Shown: positions 1-14,594 of the stretch, in pieces
Layout: each line of letters opens with the position of its first letter
Numbering within the stretch: the first letter of the stretch is position 1
Origin: Xestospongia bergquistia
Lineage: Eukaryota; Porifera; Demospongiae; Haplosclerida; Petrosiidae
Assembly: GCA_963965975.1 (NCBI GenBank)
Contig: OZ014418.1
Coordinates: forward strand, 508,501-572,500
Reading direction: 5' to 3'
Length of the DNA: 64,000 bases
Program-made: the position numbers and the translations under genes
Notes under the pieces: model-generated
Told to the model about the DNA's origin: nothing
The model's input: the letters and a program-made list of their open reading frames with translations, nothing else
The model's database searches: none

Positions 1-3000
1 CTTCCAACTGATCAGAAACCAACTGAACAAATTACACTTTCAAAAACTGACATCAGTCAGAACCTACCCAAATTAACTCTTCAGAAACCAAACAATATCA
101 CAAAAAAAATGGTCAGACCTATTACTTTACTACCAATAACACCATCAAAAAAGACTTCATTACCTCAAGTAGGTATTTTATTTTTTTAAGTTTTACTTAC
201 AGTCTTTATATCATAAGGCTTTGATGAGTACCAGTAAAACTAGCAATGAGAAAACACCAACAGTAGTCTTGTCTTCTAGTGATGATGGTAAGAGCGACTA
301 CAATTAGAATATAATATAATTTTTAATTTTGTAGAGTCTAGCTCAGAAAGTGAAATAGAGACAGTGAAACCTCTCCAGTGTCCTCCTCCACCATTAAAAG
401 ATATTCCTCATAGTTTACCATCTCCATCTCACGAACCTTCCATGCTGGGTCTTGAAAAGTCTCCACAAGATGTTAACAAAGAACCAGAAACCAATGACAT
501 TGTAAAGAGTATTCTTTTAAGAGGGACAGTCGACAAGGAGATAGATACTAAGACAAATTTACAATCTCATTCTGTTTCGGTAAATAAAACATCTCAAAAT
601 CATAGAACAGCTAGTTCAAAAGTAATTCAAGTGATACCATCAATACCACCAACTTCTCCCGTTAGTGCTATAGCAACTGCAGCTGGAAGAGAACATGAAA
701 AGAGTCTTAATCATGTCTCATTGCCACTTTCCTCAGCTAGTACTGGAGATGAAAATATAAAGAAAAGAGTTAGTAATTCTTCTTTGTCATCATCGTCTTC
801 ATCTCAGCCTTCTCAAGACAAGAAAAAGCAAAAAAGGAGACGAAAGAAATCAGAAAACTCCAAAAGAACTATGAAATCAACTAAGCAGCTAATAAAACCT
901 CTATCTAATACACCACATCGTGGTCCAGCTGAAAATATAACAACCAGTAATGATTCAGACACAGATGAAGAAAGTAGAGATACATTTGATCCTAGTACGT
1001 TAATAAAATAACTATAAATATAAACTCTATATGTGTTATAATTTTATATAGATTTTAAACCTGGTCGACTAACTCTACAACCACAATGTGAGTTTAAAAT
1101 AATATAGTTTTTATCTTTACTTTAACTTCAGTCAGACAACCTCTTAATTTTAACCCTATAACACACCAGTCAGATCTTATTTCACAGACAAATATGACTC
1201 ATCAGTTCTTTCCACCCATTCCATATCCACAACAACAAACTCCTCCACAACTTCCAGGTTACTATGACAACCAGGCTTCATCAGTTTATTTGACTGGTGT
1301 AAGACAACTAGATGAACGCAACAGAGTGCCTTTAAGGAGAGACAATCAATATTTGAGCAACCATGAAATACATTTATGTGCAATGGAAGGTGTCAAGTCC
1401 TCGTATATGAAGAAACTAGTCAGTTGTGCATGATAATCATGTGATAGTCACATTAAATTTTTTTAGGTCATGAAATATGGTGTGGATCACAGAGACCATG
1501 GTGGACGTACTCCTCTTATGTATGCAGTCTTAGGAAATCAACCAAAGATGTGTGAGGTTAGAGACAAACTTTAAAATTATCTTAACATTTTCTGTATCAA
1601 TTTAGTTATTAATTCAGATGGAAGCTGACATCAATTTAATGGATGACTCAAATCATACAGCACTGCTTTGGGCAGTCTATCAAGCTAAACCTGAGGTCAC
1701 AAAAGTGTTACTAAAGTCTGTATTTAAACAGTCTTACTGTGTACATTTATAGTAATACATTGTAGGAATGGAGCAAATGTTCATATATGTGATCCACAAA
1801 ATAGATCTGTCTTTCATTGGGCCATGAAAACGCCCAATATAGCTTGCTTGAAAAATCTGTCTAAGTATGCTACATTTGGCATTGAAAACAAACCAGTCAG
1901 TTATAGTCTCAATGAATTAAATTGTCCATTAATATATATCACTATTTTTAGGATGATGAAGGTCTTGTCCCATTACATTGGGCAGTGATGTGTGAACAAC
2001 CACAACACATACAGATACTTTTGAACTCTGTACCATCTTCTGAAGTTAACTCTCAAGATTTAAAAGGACGTACACCTTTAAACTATGCTGTCCTTACTTA
2101 CTCTCCAATATGCATTAAAGTAAGATGGTTATAACACGGTATTATTCTAACTAATAATGAACAGGCTATACTAGATAGTCATCCACTTGCAGTTAATTTC
2201 AAGGACATCAAAGGAAGGACACCTCTGCATTATGCTTGTGCTGAAAGCTCTGCAGATTGTGTCCGAGCTTTATTAGCTTGTAAAAGGTAGAGATACTTTG
2301 ACATTTCCAGATGATCCTGCTAATAACTCACATTATATAGTTGTGATCTTCATGCAACTGATAATCTTGGTACAACTCCTCTTCATTGGGCATCTGCGGC
2401 CAATCAGCCTGGTATTGTACAACTATTACTAAGGTATAAAAACTTATACTGTTGTAATTGATAAATGACTTTATTTGTCTGAACAACTAAAGATCATAAT
2501 TTGAGCTCTGTAACTCTAGAATCATCTTTAAAACAGCATTATGGCTTCTTCCAACTCTCCAGTCTTCTGACTTGACGAGAAGTAGTCCTTCATAGCAACA
2601 ATTGTACCATCACAAATTTGTGATCTTTTTTTATTAGTTGTTCAGACAAAAATAAAATCTGCTGTATCATTTATCAAGTATTACTAATCCAACTAAGAAA
2701 TTTGTAATAATTTATTGTCATTGTTATGATGTTATTATACAGACGTGGAGCTGATCGTGAGCAAAGAGATAACAATAACGAAAAACCAAGTGATCATGCT
2801 CACAAGAGAGGACATTTTGAGTGTGTAAAGATATTAGAAAATTATGGTTTACAAAGACCCAGTTCAGCTTGGTCCATTGCTTCTCAGGTCAGTAAATGCA
2901 AAAAATATTTTATATTATTTATTTCAACTGGTACTTCTTTATCCTAAGTTTTCAATTCATCCACCAACTCCTCCTGAACTTGACCAACATGGCCACATTC

Positions 3001-3423
3001 CGATGAGAAGGCCCCCTCAACAATCTCATTTTTCTCTCTCCACTGGAAATTCCCTGACATCACTGGATCGGTTACCAGCTGATGGAGAAGAGGAGCCTGC
3101 TGAACAGACACCAACAAGAGAGCAAGCAAGAGGTAATAACTGAGTGGTTGGAACAATCTCTTTGGATGATTTTTAATATTATGTTCATATATTTTTCAGG
3201 AGGTACTGTTACTGATGATAGAAATAGCTGTAATGATGAAATACAACAAATGACAGCAGAACAGCAGACAATGGTAAATTTTTGAAATGTTTGGTAAAAG
3301 ATTTTTGTAATAATTTTATAGAATATGTCATGGCGACATACATTGGTACAATGGTTTAGATCTTGCGCTGGTGTCACTAATATTGTTGTACCTACAGCTG
3401 GTGATGATGACAATAATCACTAG
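1..3423 (+). CDS. Ankyrin-repeat protein with Ser/Pro-rich N-terminal region (5' end missing)
   Basis: Fifteen exons join in a consistent frame to give about 817 visible residues: 1-168, 203-287, 335-994, 1052-1087, 1132-1418, 1467-1556, 1606-1715, 1766-1895, 1952-2119, 2165-2286, 2341-2433, 2743-2887, 2949-3132, 3200-3273 and 3322-3423. The start lies off the window. The N-terminal part is low-complexity Ser/Thr/Lys/Pro sequence with a basic run (QDKKKQKRRRKKSENSKR), a likely nuclear signal. From about 1390 come seven or more ankyrin repeats, recognisable by GRTPLMYAV, GLVPLHWAV, GRTPLNYAV, GRTPLHYAC and GTTPLHWAS; a Pro/Ser-rich tail follows. The repeats imply a protein-binding scaffold. 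I cannot assign orthology; an ANKRD-type adaptor is a guess. The 309-bp intron at 2434-2742 is unusually long for this locus and holds no recognisable feature. Confidence 0.85.
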
Positions 3424-3724
3424 ATTAGGAATACTGCTGTTCTCCTACAAATTTTTATAGTTGTTTTTTTCTATCTTAATTAAACAACAAAAAAGTGGAA
3501 TTAAATTACCAATTAACATTATATTGGTATCAGTACTATGTGCTAACTGTAGTATCAATAAATCCAGGTTCCCAAGGCTGTTTATTTCATTCCTATTATT
3601 TTGTAACTGTTTAAGCATAGGAAGTCAGTGATTGAGGGAATTCCCCTTCTTCTCGTAGGTGTGTCTACAATCACTCAGGAGATACACAAATCATACTATT
3701 TAATTCTACCAGTATAGCTTTGTT
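3424..3724. other. Intergenic spacer between ankyrin and MSK genes
   Basis: About 300 bp holding the ankyrin gene 3' end and the MSK 5' leader. No gene, tRNA or repeat is seen. Confidence 0.6.
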
Positions 3725-6714
<2,990 letters not shown>

Positions 6715-6851
6715 TGAGAAATGTTTCACTTTTAAAGTGTTGTATTTTTAATGATATTTATTTTTTAAAGTCTTTTTAATTATATCATCAGATAACAACT
6801 AAAAGTGAATGATTTGACACTTGATCTTCAGACTTGATGTTAGCTTGGTTG

Positions 6852-8458
6852 TCATGACGATGGTGTATGAGACAATTGATTTGCTGCTGTTTTTTCGTGA
6901 AGGGATAATTTCTTTAATTTAAGATAAAGAACAGGAGCAAAGGCATCATCAGAGTGAATAATTATTTCAGATTCTTCACTGCATAAGATTAAAAAAAACT
7001 GTTACTATTAATAGTAACACCTTAATGTTACTATTATTAGTAACAACGGTAATTTACCTACATCTTAATTCTTTTATTAAAGAGAGGACAATCTAAAGTG
7101 AATGTCTCATATTCTCCTCCTTCTCCACAAACATTGATACCATATTTCTCTTTCTACAAGATTATCATATAAACAGTAAAGAGGCAGGATTCTTACCAGT
7201 AAGATGAGATGAGGTTGTATTTCTTGAAGAGTTAGACCCAAATGAACTTGTGACAAACCTGCATGAAAAGAAAGGGAATGTAATAAGGGGCGGAGTTAAA
7301 TAAACATACCTATTGAGGCTACTTTGATAAGGATAGCTTGAATACCATTATCAATCATTTCTTGTAGCAATTCAGTTTGTTCTCTGTGCCAGAGATATGC
7401 CAGACATTGAAGGTTCAATCTTTGGCAGCTGGAAGAACAAACAGAGATAAATCAATTGATAATAGCTATAATTACACATTCTCCACTCTGACTCTCTGAT
7501 AATCAGAAAAGATAGCACCAACGGACACACCCTCTATTTTGAGCTCATCCTAAAAAAATGGAATATGTTCTATATACATTTAATACATGTACATAATTTA
7601 CATGTATATGTACATGTAACTGAGCCATTTAATAACTATACATATAAAGAGGATATCCTGTTATAATTAATTAAGTTAGGCATACGCAAGGGATTCCATA
7701 ATAACAATGTTCGAAATGTCCCATAATGTCTAATCCCATAATGTCTAAAGGTGATAACCAAGTGTTAATGAATTGATTGTAGTTAGCTATCTAATCTGAA
7801 AAACTATAACTAAAAATCCAATGAAACAACACAGTGTCTAATTGAAAAAATGTATGATTCAATGTTTAGTTAACTGATATAACACTTTCTAGCTATCTAA
7901 TCTATTATAGTACTAAAGTCTATTGGTCTTGAAATACTCTTTGTTGTATTAACACCTCAGTTATCACCTTTAGACATTCTGGGAATGTTCTTACTTTTAT
8001 TCTTGAGAGTAATGCTCTTAAATCTTCAACTTCGTCACCTTCCTTTTCTTCATATGACAGTGATGTTTGCTGAGTTCTTCCGTGGGTTGTACCCACATAG
8101 AGAGGTACACCCATAGCTTCGGCATACAAAGCCACACCCTCATGACCTACACTTTGATACATCATACTGTCCTGTTCCTCTGTAATTAAACAAATCATTG
8201 TAACTGTTATCAGATGTTCTACATACCTCCAGTGTGTGGTTTGAGATGTGCAAGAGCTACAATAGAGTGCCCTAGGGCATCACACTTCATTAAATTATAA
8301 CAACTGTCTTTACCACCGCTGCAATAACGAAATAACAAACAATAATAGTACGGAACACGTGGACTACTGAGCAGGTCTTGGTACTACTAAACTCTAAGGA
8401 GAAAAAGGGTGGGAAAGAGAGAGCTGTCAACTTACCTCACTAATCCAACCACTCTCAT
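6852..8458 (-). CDS. DPH6: Diphthine--ammonia ligase (diphthamide biosynthesis, final step)
   Basis: Read on the minus strand from ATG at 8458, with first exons 8458-8436, 8318-8227 and 8179-7995, further exons between 7548 and 7070, and a last exon ending in TGA at 6852-6854. The protein begins [16 protein letters not shown], the SGGKDS PP-loop that binds ATP in this amidotransferase family. It continues with [39 protein letters not shown] and [17 protein letters not shown], all DPH6 signatures. The enzyme amidates diphthine on eEF2 to diphthamide, using ATP and ammonia. The intron at 7549-7994 is about 445 bp, unusually long here, and carries a MITE-like element abutting exon 3. The start codon lies only 75 bp from the oppositely oriented channel gene. 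Confidence 0.93.
7733..7984. mobile_element. MITE-like element with about 25-bp terminal inverted repeats in a DPH6 intron
   Basis: The left end near 7733-7757 reads TCCCATAATGTCTAAAGGTG then ATAA, and the right end near 7960-7984 is its near-perfect reverse complement. A second copy of the left motif lies just upstream (about 7719-7733), giving a short tandem start. There is no coding capacity. The same termini and interior occur at 17707-17911 and 18126-18303 inside a GTPBP intron. No clear target-site duplication could be fixed by eye, so the family is unassigned. Confidence 0.6.
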
Positions 8459-8533
8459 TTTTTCTAGCAATAATTGGTAAGGAATAGCCGCCTAATGTAT
8501 AATTCATGATATCTCTATTATTAGCATAAAGTC
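8459..8533. promoter_or_regulatory. Shared divergent promoter DPH6 / Slo1-like channel
   Basis: Only 75 bp separate the start codon of DPH6 (minus) from that of the channel gene (plus), so both 5' control regions must overlap here. No TATA box is evident. Confidence 0.6.
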
Positions 8534-11500
8534 ATGAATCTAGTAGAAAGAAACTACAGCAGTGTATGCTACTCTCACTTAGGATGGTGGCCTTTTTTGA
8601 CCTTCTCTGTTGGACTGTATCTAACTGGTTTAGCTGTTCTACTTAGCTTTACTTTTGTTCTACGACAGGGGTTAGCAAAATGGTTATTTAATTTTAGAAT
8701 GCAATTCCGCAGGAAATTAACCAATCTTATTGTTCCTCTCGACACTATGGCAGGAAAAATTATGTTTACTGTTACTTTAACTGCTAATATGGCCTACATT
8801 GCATTTGCATTGTTTCGTACCACGAAACCAGTCTTTGTCTGTGTTACCATGGTAACAACATTGATTTTTCTCATGGAATTGATGGTGACATTAATTTTAT
8901 TGGTGTATTCAATAATGCGTCTGTTAGCAGCCAGTAATCCTCTAATTCACTGGTTTTCATTACTCAATATTGTTGATATCTTAACATTGATTCATCCATT
9001 TATTTCTCTTTGTGTTGGATACGATTGGTTGGGTCTGAGAACACTGCGGTTTCTTTGGCTTACAGAAACAGCTAGACTCCTTAAAATCCTGCCTTGTACA
9101 AATTCAGAAGATATCGTAAAGGTTGGTAATATTTTGTGTCGATTTCTTGGAATGTGGTTAGCTGCTAGTGGACTTATTCAACTTTTTGAGTGTTCTGGAG
9201 ATCCGTGGGACATCAGCCAGCAACCTCTCACTTTCTGGACAAGTGCCTATTTTACTATAGTAACCCTATCCACTGTAGGATATGGTGACATCACTTTGAC
9301 AACAGCGTGTGGTAGGATCTTTGTTACTTTCTTTATAATATCTGGAATGGTCATATATGCTATGGCCATTCCAACTTTGTTAGATATCATCCTAAGCTAT
9401 TATCGCACTTCTCAGTTTCGTCGACACAACTTAGCTCCTCAACTAGGACAGCTGCTAATTGTGTGTGGCCACATAACAGCACAGAGTGTCAACAGTTTCT
9501 TAAAAGAGCTCCTACATCCTGACAAGGAAGACAAACAAACCTACGTCCTCTTTTTACATCCACAGTATCCTTCACAAGAACTACGACAAGTTCTTAAAAG
9601 GTACTATACCAGGGTTCAATATTTCATGGGATCTCCACTGTCAACTAAAGATTTGTATGCGTCTCATCTACACGAGGCAAAGACCTTAGTTGTATTGGCA
9701 AATCGCCAGTCATTAGACTATTTAGATGAAGATAGAGCCAACATATTGCGAGTAGTGTCTGTAAAGAATACCTATACATCAACTGTTGTTATTCTTCAGC
9801 TGTTAAGTCATTACAGTAAGGATATGTTAGCTAGTGTTCCTGGGTGGAACCCCTCCAGTGATGTTGTTATCTGTCTGAATGAACTCAAGATGAGTATTTT
9901 AGCTCAGACTTGTGTGACACCTGGATTTTGTACTTTTATTTCAAATTTGTTCTTTGCCACTACTTTACTTCAAATGAGAACGTGTACTTCAATGCAGTTG
10001 TCATGGCGACAACTTTATATCACTGGGGCATGCAATGAAATTTATTCAGCTCCCTTGTCACAAACTTTTATTGGATTAAAAGTTAGTCGAGTTGCTTGCA
10101 TTTGTTTTGAGAAACTTGGTCTGACATTACTTGCTGTGGGGCACAAGGACTCTCACCTGTTCACTACTCAAGTAATCCAGGAATGTGCCGTGGGCTATTT
10201 TATGGCTGACAAAGCGCAAGATGTACTGCTTGCTCAGATTTATTGCCGTCAATGTCACAGTGAGATTACTAATCGAAGATGCATAAGAGCTTGTTCTTGT
10301 AAACCATCTCCACATCTAATCTCTCCAACATTTTCTTTTAATCCTTTACCTATCACTTCTACACCACTCCCTCGTCCTATTTCTCACAGCTACCTTTCCT
10401 CGTATGGAACTCCACCCCCTAATATAGAGAACCCATGTCTTCCTCCTTGTCCGTTACGTGATCACATAGTGGTTTGTATATTTACAAGTGATCAATCAAA
10501 AATAACTGGATTGTCTTGTTTTCTTAAACCATTGCGTTCTCTTTCTTCATTACCTATTGTCATTGTTACACATCCCAACTACTTCAGGAAGGAGTGGTGT
10601 ACTCTATCTGACCACACCCAGATCTATTGTGTTCCCGGCAGTCCACTAGACTGGGAGTGTCTTCAACAAGCTAGCATTGAGAACAGTAAGATATGTGTAA
10701 TATTAACTGCACCAATATCTTTGAAGGAAAGCAGGTAAGATTTATTTATAAAATGTTCATTATAATCAAAAACTTTGCTTTACACAGTGAATGTGGTATC
10801 AGAGACAAAGAGGCCATCCTTTGTGCTCTAAAACTGCGCCATCAACTAGGAGATAAGGTTACCATAGTAACAGATTTAGCAGTTGAGAGTCACATTCATT
10901 TATTGGACACTCATCCTCATTCTAGTAAGTTGACCTTTGAACTTATTAATAGATACATCTTAAACTCTGGACCTTTAGACTTCCATTAGTAAATCTTTCA
11001 TCATATCCCATCTGGTACCATAGAAACTACATGTACTTCAGTTTAATACATGCAGGTTGACATAACATTGGCACATGAATGATTTCTTTTGCTTACATTC
11101 TTGTGGTATGGGGGTCTCTACATTAGACATACTTCACTGTAAACATTGGATAATATTAGCCATTACAGTAATGTCACTCCTCTCTCTCTCTCCTCAGATC
11201 AACCAGCCTACTTAGCTGAACCATTTGCTTGTGGACAGGCATTTATTTCTTCTGTCTTTGATTCTCTTACTACAGTCACATTTCACAGTCCAGGCATAAT
11301 CTACTTGTTAGAATCATTATTAGGGACTTTACCACAAGACAACCAGAGATCAAAGTGTGGCATTATGATTGAACTACCAATAAATGCAACTTATCACTTT
11401 GTTGATAATTTCTATGGTAATTTGTATCACTATATGGCTGACCAAGGTTTGCTGTGCATTGGTATTCATCGTCAATTGTATCCAGGCTCTTGTCATCGTT

Positions 11501-11574
11501 ACATTATCACTGCGCCAAATAGTGACTTAATATTGTTACATAATGACATATTATTGGCTCTCAAATTGGCTTGA
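8534..11574 (+). CDS. Slo1/BK-type potassium channel alpha subunit, divergent
   Basis: Three exons (8534-10734, 10788-10924, 11198-11574) give 904 aa; vertebrate Slo1 is about 1,100-1,200. An S0-like segment (GWWPFLTF) is followed by membrane segments S1-S4, the pore filter STVGYGD after SGDPW, S6, then two RCK domains: RCK1 with VVCGHIT-like IVCGHITAQS, RCK2 with DHIVVCIF and EPFACGQAF. The haem-binding-type CxxCH of Slo1 is present as CRQCH, and acidic residues of the RCK1 site (LDYLDED) are kept. Two oddities are seen. The third S4 arginine is Trp (GLRTLRFLWL). The calcium-bowl acidic run before the EPFACG element is absent; the exon join reads LLDTHPHSNQPAYLAEPFAC. Function is inferred as a K+ channel with altered voltage/Ca2+ gating. 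Slo3-like divergence is an alternative. Confidence 0.88.
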
Positions 11575-12372
11575 GTGACCAGCTGCAACAGTTTACTATT
11601 AATAACAGTATAAATTGATCACTATAGACAGGGTCATCCTGACATTGTTTTCATGATTGACATATTTAAATTGAGAATGATAACTTGGTAATAGCAAATG
11701 AAAAATTCATAAGTTTTATAATACATTTTTCACATGTATAACATAATTATATATAATATATATATAATGTGTAATAATATTAAAAAAAATTAAAATTTGT
11801 TCTTGTTCAATAACACACACACACACGCACATATCAGTTCTGTTCTCACTTAACAAAAATATCACTTAATAATTATAATAAAAAAAAGACAAAAGAGGCT
11901 GGACAACAAATGACAATAGAACCAATTAATAATAATAATAATAATAATAATGACGATGATGTATTATTGATATAGTATGCCAATGCATGACATTTTTAAC
12001 CCCTCAAGAAGAGGGAGGAAATTGTGATGGATATGGTGGGTGTGATAGTTGTGATAGAGTGATGAAGTGTTGTAGAGTCGACAGTGACATGATAGTGATA
12101 TTCAATATCATCAAGTAATGGGTTGTTCTCATTTATGACTAATAAGGGGACTTGTGATTTTTTAAAAAAAACAAGGAAACGAAAAAGGGTTTATGATATA
12201 ATTTTGAACAAAAGAAGTGATTGAAAAATATTTTGTATAATTTTAATCTTACAAGTAGATGAAAAGAGGGAGAGGAAATAGCGAAGAAATGACTCGTACA
12301 CATTCAATTCATTTTATATTAATTTTTATAATACATCTAATTTTAAAATTTAATATTAAACAAAAAAACTTT
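11575..12372. other. AT-rich intergenic region with simple repeats
   Basis: Convergent 3' flanks of the channel and SERTA genes. It contains an AC run (about 11813-11830), an AAT run (about 11926-11951), several T/A homopolymers and a TATA-rich stretch near 11750-11770. No coding potential or RNA gene is seen. Confidence 0.6.
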
Positions 12373-13386
12373 TCAAGTCATCAACAAACTCACGATTCTA
12401 TCGATCTCGTCGAGATTGTCCACTTCTGATAGGTCTGTTGATAAAGGTGAAGAACTATTAGAAGAACTACCAGTGCCATTCTCTGTACCACCGGAAGAAA
12501 CACCACTGCTGCTACTGGCACTAGCACTTTCTGTAGCAGTGTCATTGGACTCCAAAGGGTTAATATAGGTTTCCAATGCACAAGAGGAAATAGAGAGAGA
12601 GGATGGAGTAGGGTTACGAGGGGTCTCAGCAACAGGAGGAAAACTTAGTGCAGTACGAGCGTCAAAATCGTAAAGGGAAACGTCTACGTTAGCAAAGTCA
12701 ATAGGGGACAAAGAAGAAGTTGATTCGTCAGAAGAAAGATCATCTGTTTTACTTGAAGGAGAAGAGGAGTGATTTGAAGAAATTGGAAGAGAGTTTGGAC
12801 GTATTTTTTTAGTTTTGTTTTTTTTAGTTTCATTCTCTAATACTTCATCTTCTGATAATGATGGTCTAGTTTCTGTGCTTCTTTTACCAGCTGTTAAACC
12901 TTCATTTGTATTGGGCTTGTCCTCCAAAGGAAAGGGAGAGAGAGGAGAGAGCAAAGGGATGTCAAAGTCTTCAGATTCTACCTCTGTGCAGCCTAAACTT
13001 GGTATTGTACAGGAATTAAGTAGCGGACTATGACTAGAGAAAGGACTGCTGTCGAGACGAGGTACTTTAACAGGAGTAGGTGGAGACACAGGAGAGGATA
13101 TCAGCCCATGGCTAAATGTATTGACTAGAAATGAATCTTGTGATTGGTTGTCAAAAAGTCCAAATTCATCGCTAACATCGAACCTCATCATATGCATCTG
13201 TAATGCTCTCAAAGCATTGTTGATTAATACAAATCTTAGGAGGCGTGGCTCAATACCATATTTAGCTTGTTCTTCCTGTAGTTTGTGGACAGAGAGTTCT
13301 AAAAGGGATTGTTGCTGGCGTTCTAAATCTAGAGAGTTTTCTCCAAGACAGCAGTGTTTTCGTTTAACACCACACTGCATTACCAT
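12373..13386 (-). CDS. SERTA-domain transcriptional co-regulator
   Basis: A single coding exon of 337 aa starts at ATG 13386 on the minus strand and ends with TGA at 12373-12375. Near residues 24-68 is a SERTA motif: QQSLLELSVHKLQ followed by EPRLLRFVLINNALRALQ. The long middle is Ser/Pro/Thr/acidic and low in complexity. The last residues (EVDNLDEIDRIVSLLMT) match the acidic C-terminal transactivation motif of SERTAD/TRIP-Br proteins. Known family members bind CDK4, PP2A or PHD-bromodomain proteins and modulate E2F-driven transcription. A TTTTAG acceptor lies just 5' of the start, so the mRNA probably has a non-coding first exon near 14.3 kb. Orthology to one vertebrate SERTAD or CDCA4 is unresolved. 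Confidence 0.85.
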   Translation of the reverse strand: MVMQCGVKRKHCCLGENSLDLERQQQSLLELSVHKLQEEQAKYGIEPRLLRFVLINNALRALQMHMMRFDVSDEFGLFDNQSQDSFLVNTFSHGLISSPVSPPTPVKVPRLDSSPFSSHSPLLNSCTIPSLGCTEVESEDFDIPLLSPLSPFPLEDKPNTNEGLTAGKRSTETRPSLSEDEVLENETKKNKTKKIRPNSLPISSNHSSSPSSKTDDLSSDESTSSLSPIDFANVDVSLYDFDARTALSFPPVAETPRNPTPSSLSISSCALETYINPLESNDTATESASASSSSGVSSGGTENGTGSSSNSSSPLSTDLSEVDNLDEIDRIVSLLMT

Positions 13387-13401
13387 TGATGAATCTTACT
13401 A

Positions 13402-14291
13402 AAATGAAAGAGAGAGAAGTGAACATCTGTTAACATTAATCACATAGCACACAAACTGAAGACAAGATAACAAGACGTTACATAAACTACTTCATTGATA
13501 CTTACATTCAATAGGTGGTACTAATTAATCAGTATAGATGACATATTAGAGTCATCAACTAAATAATGGCTGTCAGATGTTTAAAATTTTAAATTTTGAA
13601 TAAAGCAACACAACAACATCATGATCTAGGAGGCTTCTAGTTGTATAAAGAATGATAGTGTTGCCTGTATTTGTTAAATAGTGCTACTATGTATATCTAA
13701 GGGGATTTCCAGGAACCCGCCAAATATGGTCATGTGTATTGACTATATTTGGTCTGTAGTGAAATCTTTGATGCTATGTACAGTGAACTAAGATTGAACT
13801 CTGGTAGAGGGAATATTACTGTATTGCTAATATATTAGTGACAGCAAGAGGACAAACAGACAAGTACAGGAATTAAAAAATTAGTTTATAATATCCTTGA
13901 CTGCTTCCTGTGGTAGAAGTCAAGAATGATCTCATTCTTATAATAAATCGCACCTATGCTTTGTAGTTGGCGGATAATTATTATAATATAATAATATAAT
14001 GTCTGGTTTGATAGGACCAACTGCTAGTACAACTATCGACACTAGTAAATATAATCACCCGTACCAACGCACTTTGTAAATGACCTCCTCCCACTAACAC
14101 AATGCTGTTATAATATTTTCAACACAAACGCATATACACACACACTCAAGACGAAAGCCTTTCAATGTCCAAAACAGTAATCGAACAAGGTCAAAACTCT
14201 GTCGGCTTTATTTTAGCAAGATCAGCGAGTGTTTGTAGTTGCGCTTTCAACACTTCACTCCGCCTCTTGAAATACATTTAATAAAGCTTAC
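13402..14291. other. Probable 5'-UTR intron of the SERTA gene
   Basis: About 890 bp, AT-rich, without coding exons, tRNA or repeats that I can recognise; bounded by plausible minus-strand donor and acceptor. Confidence 0.35.
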
Positions 14292-14480
14292 CTTTTAGTA
14301 TGAAGAGCGGTAACACTTGAAATGATAAATATCAACTGGAGGGGGCATCAGTAAGGAAGACGAACAAAAGTTCTGATGATACTACAACAGATCGGCAATC
14401 TTGCACAACCAGTGAACACAAGCGCTGAGCTGTCTTTCTGTGTTAAAGAGCGTACACAACTTGCTTAGCTTCGGAAGGTA
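14292..14480 (-). other. Probable non-coding 5' exon of the SERTA gene (upper limit approximate)
   Basis: On the minus strand a consensus donor (AAAAG followed by GTAAGC) ends at 14292 and can splice to the TTTTAG acceptor immediately 5' of the SERTA start near 13400. The rest of 13387-14291 has no convincing coding sequence. The 5' limit is a guess. Confidence 0.35.
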
Positions 14481-14594
14481 GCTCTTCACTGATGTGGTTT
14501 CCTGGAATGCGCGATTACTGGGAAGGAAGTGACGCCATGTGGGGAGACCCCGAGTTTGCAGAGCTTGTTATTTCGGATCATAAAAAAAACTGTA

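Noticed and set aside
3072..3413. 113-residue minus-strand open frame over the ankyrin gene 3' end
   Set aside because: Overlaps well-supported plus-strand exons in antisense; no domain.
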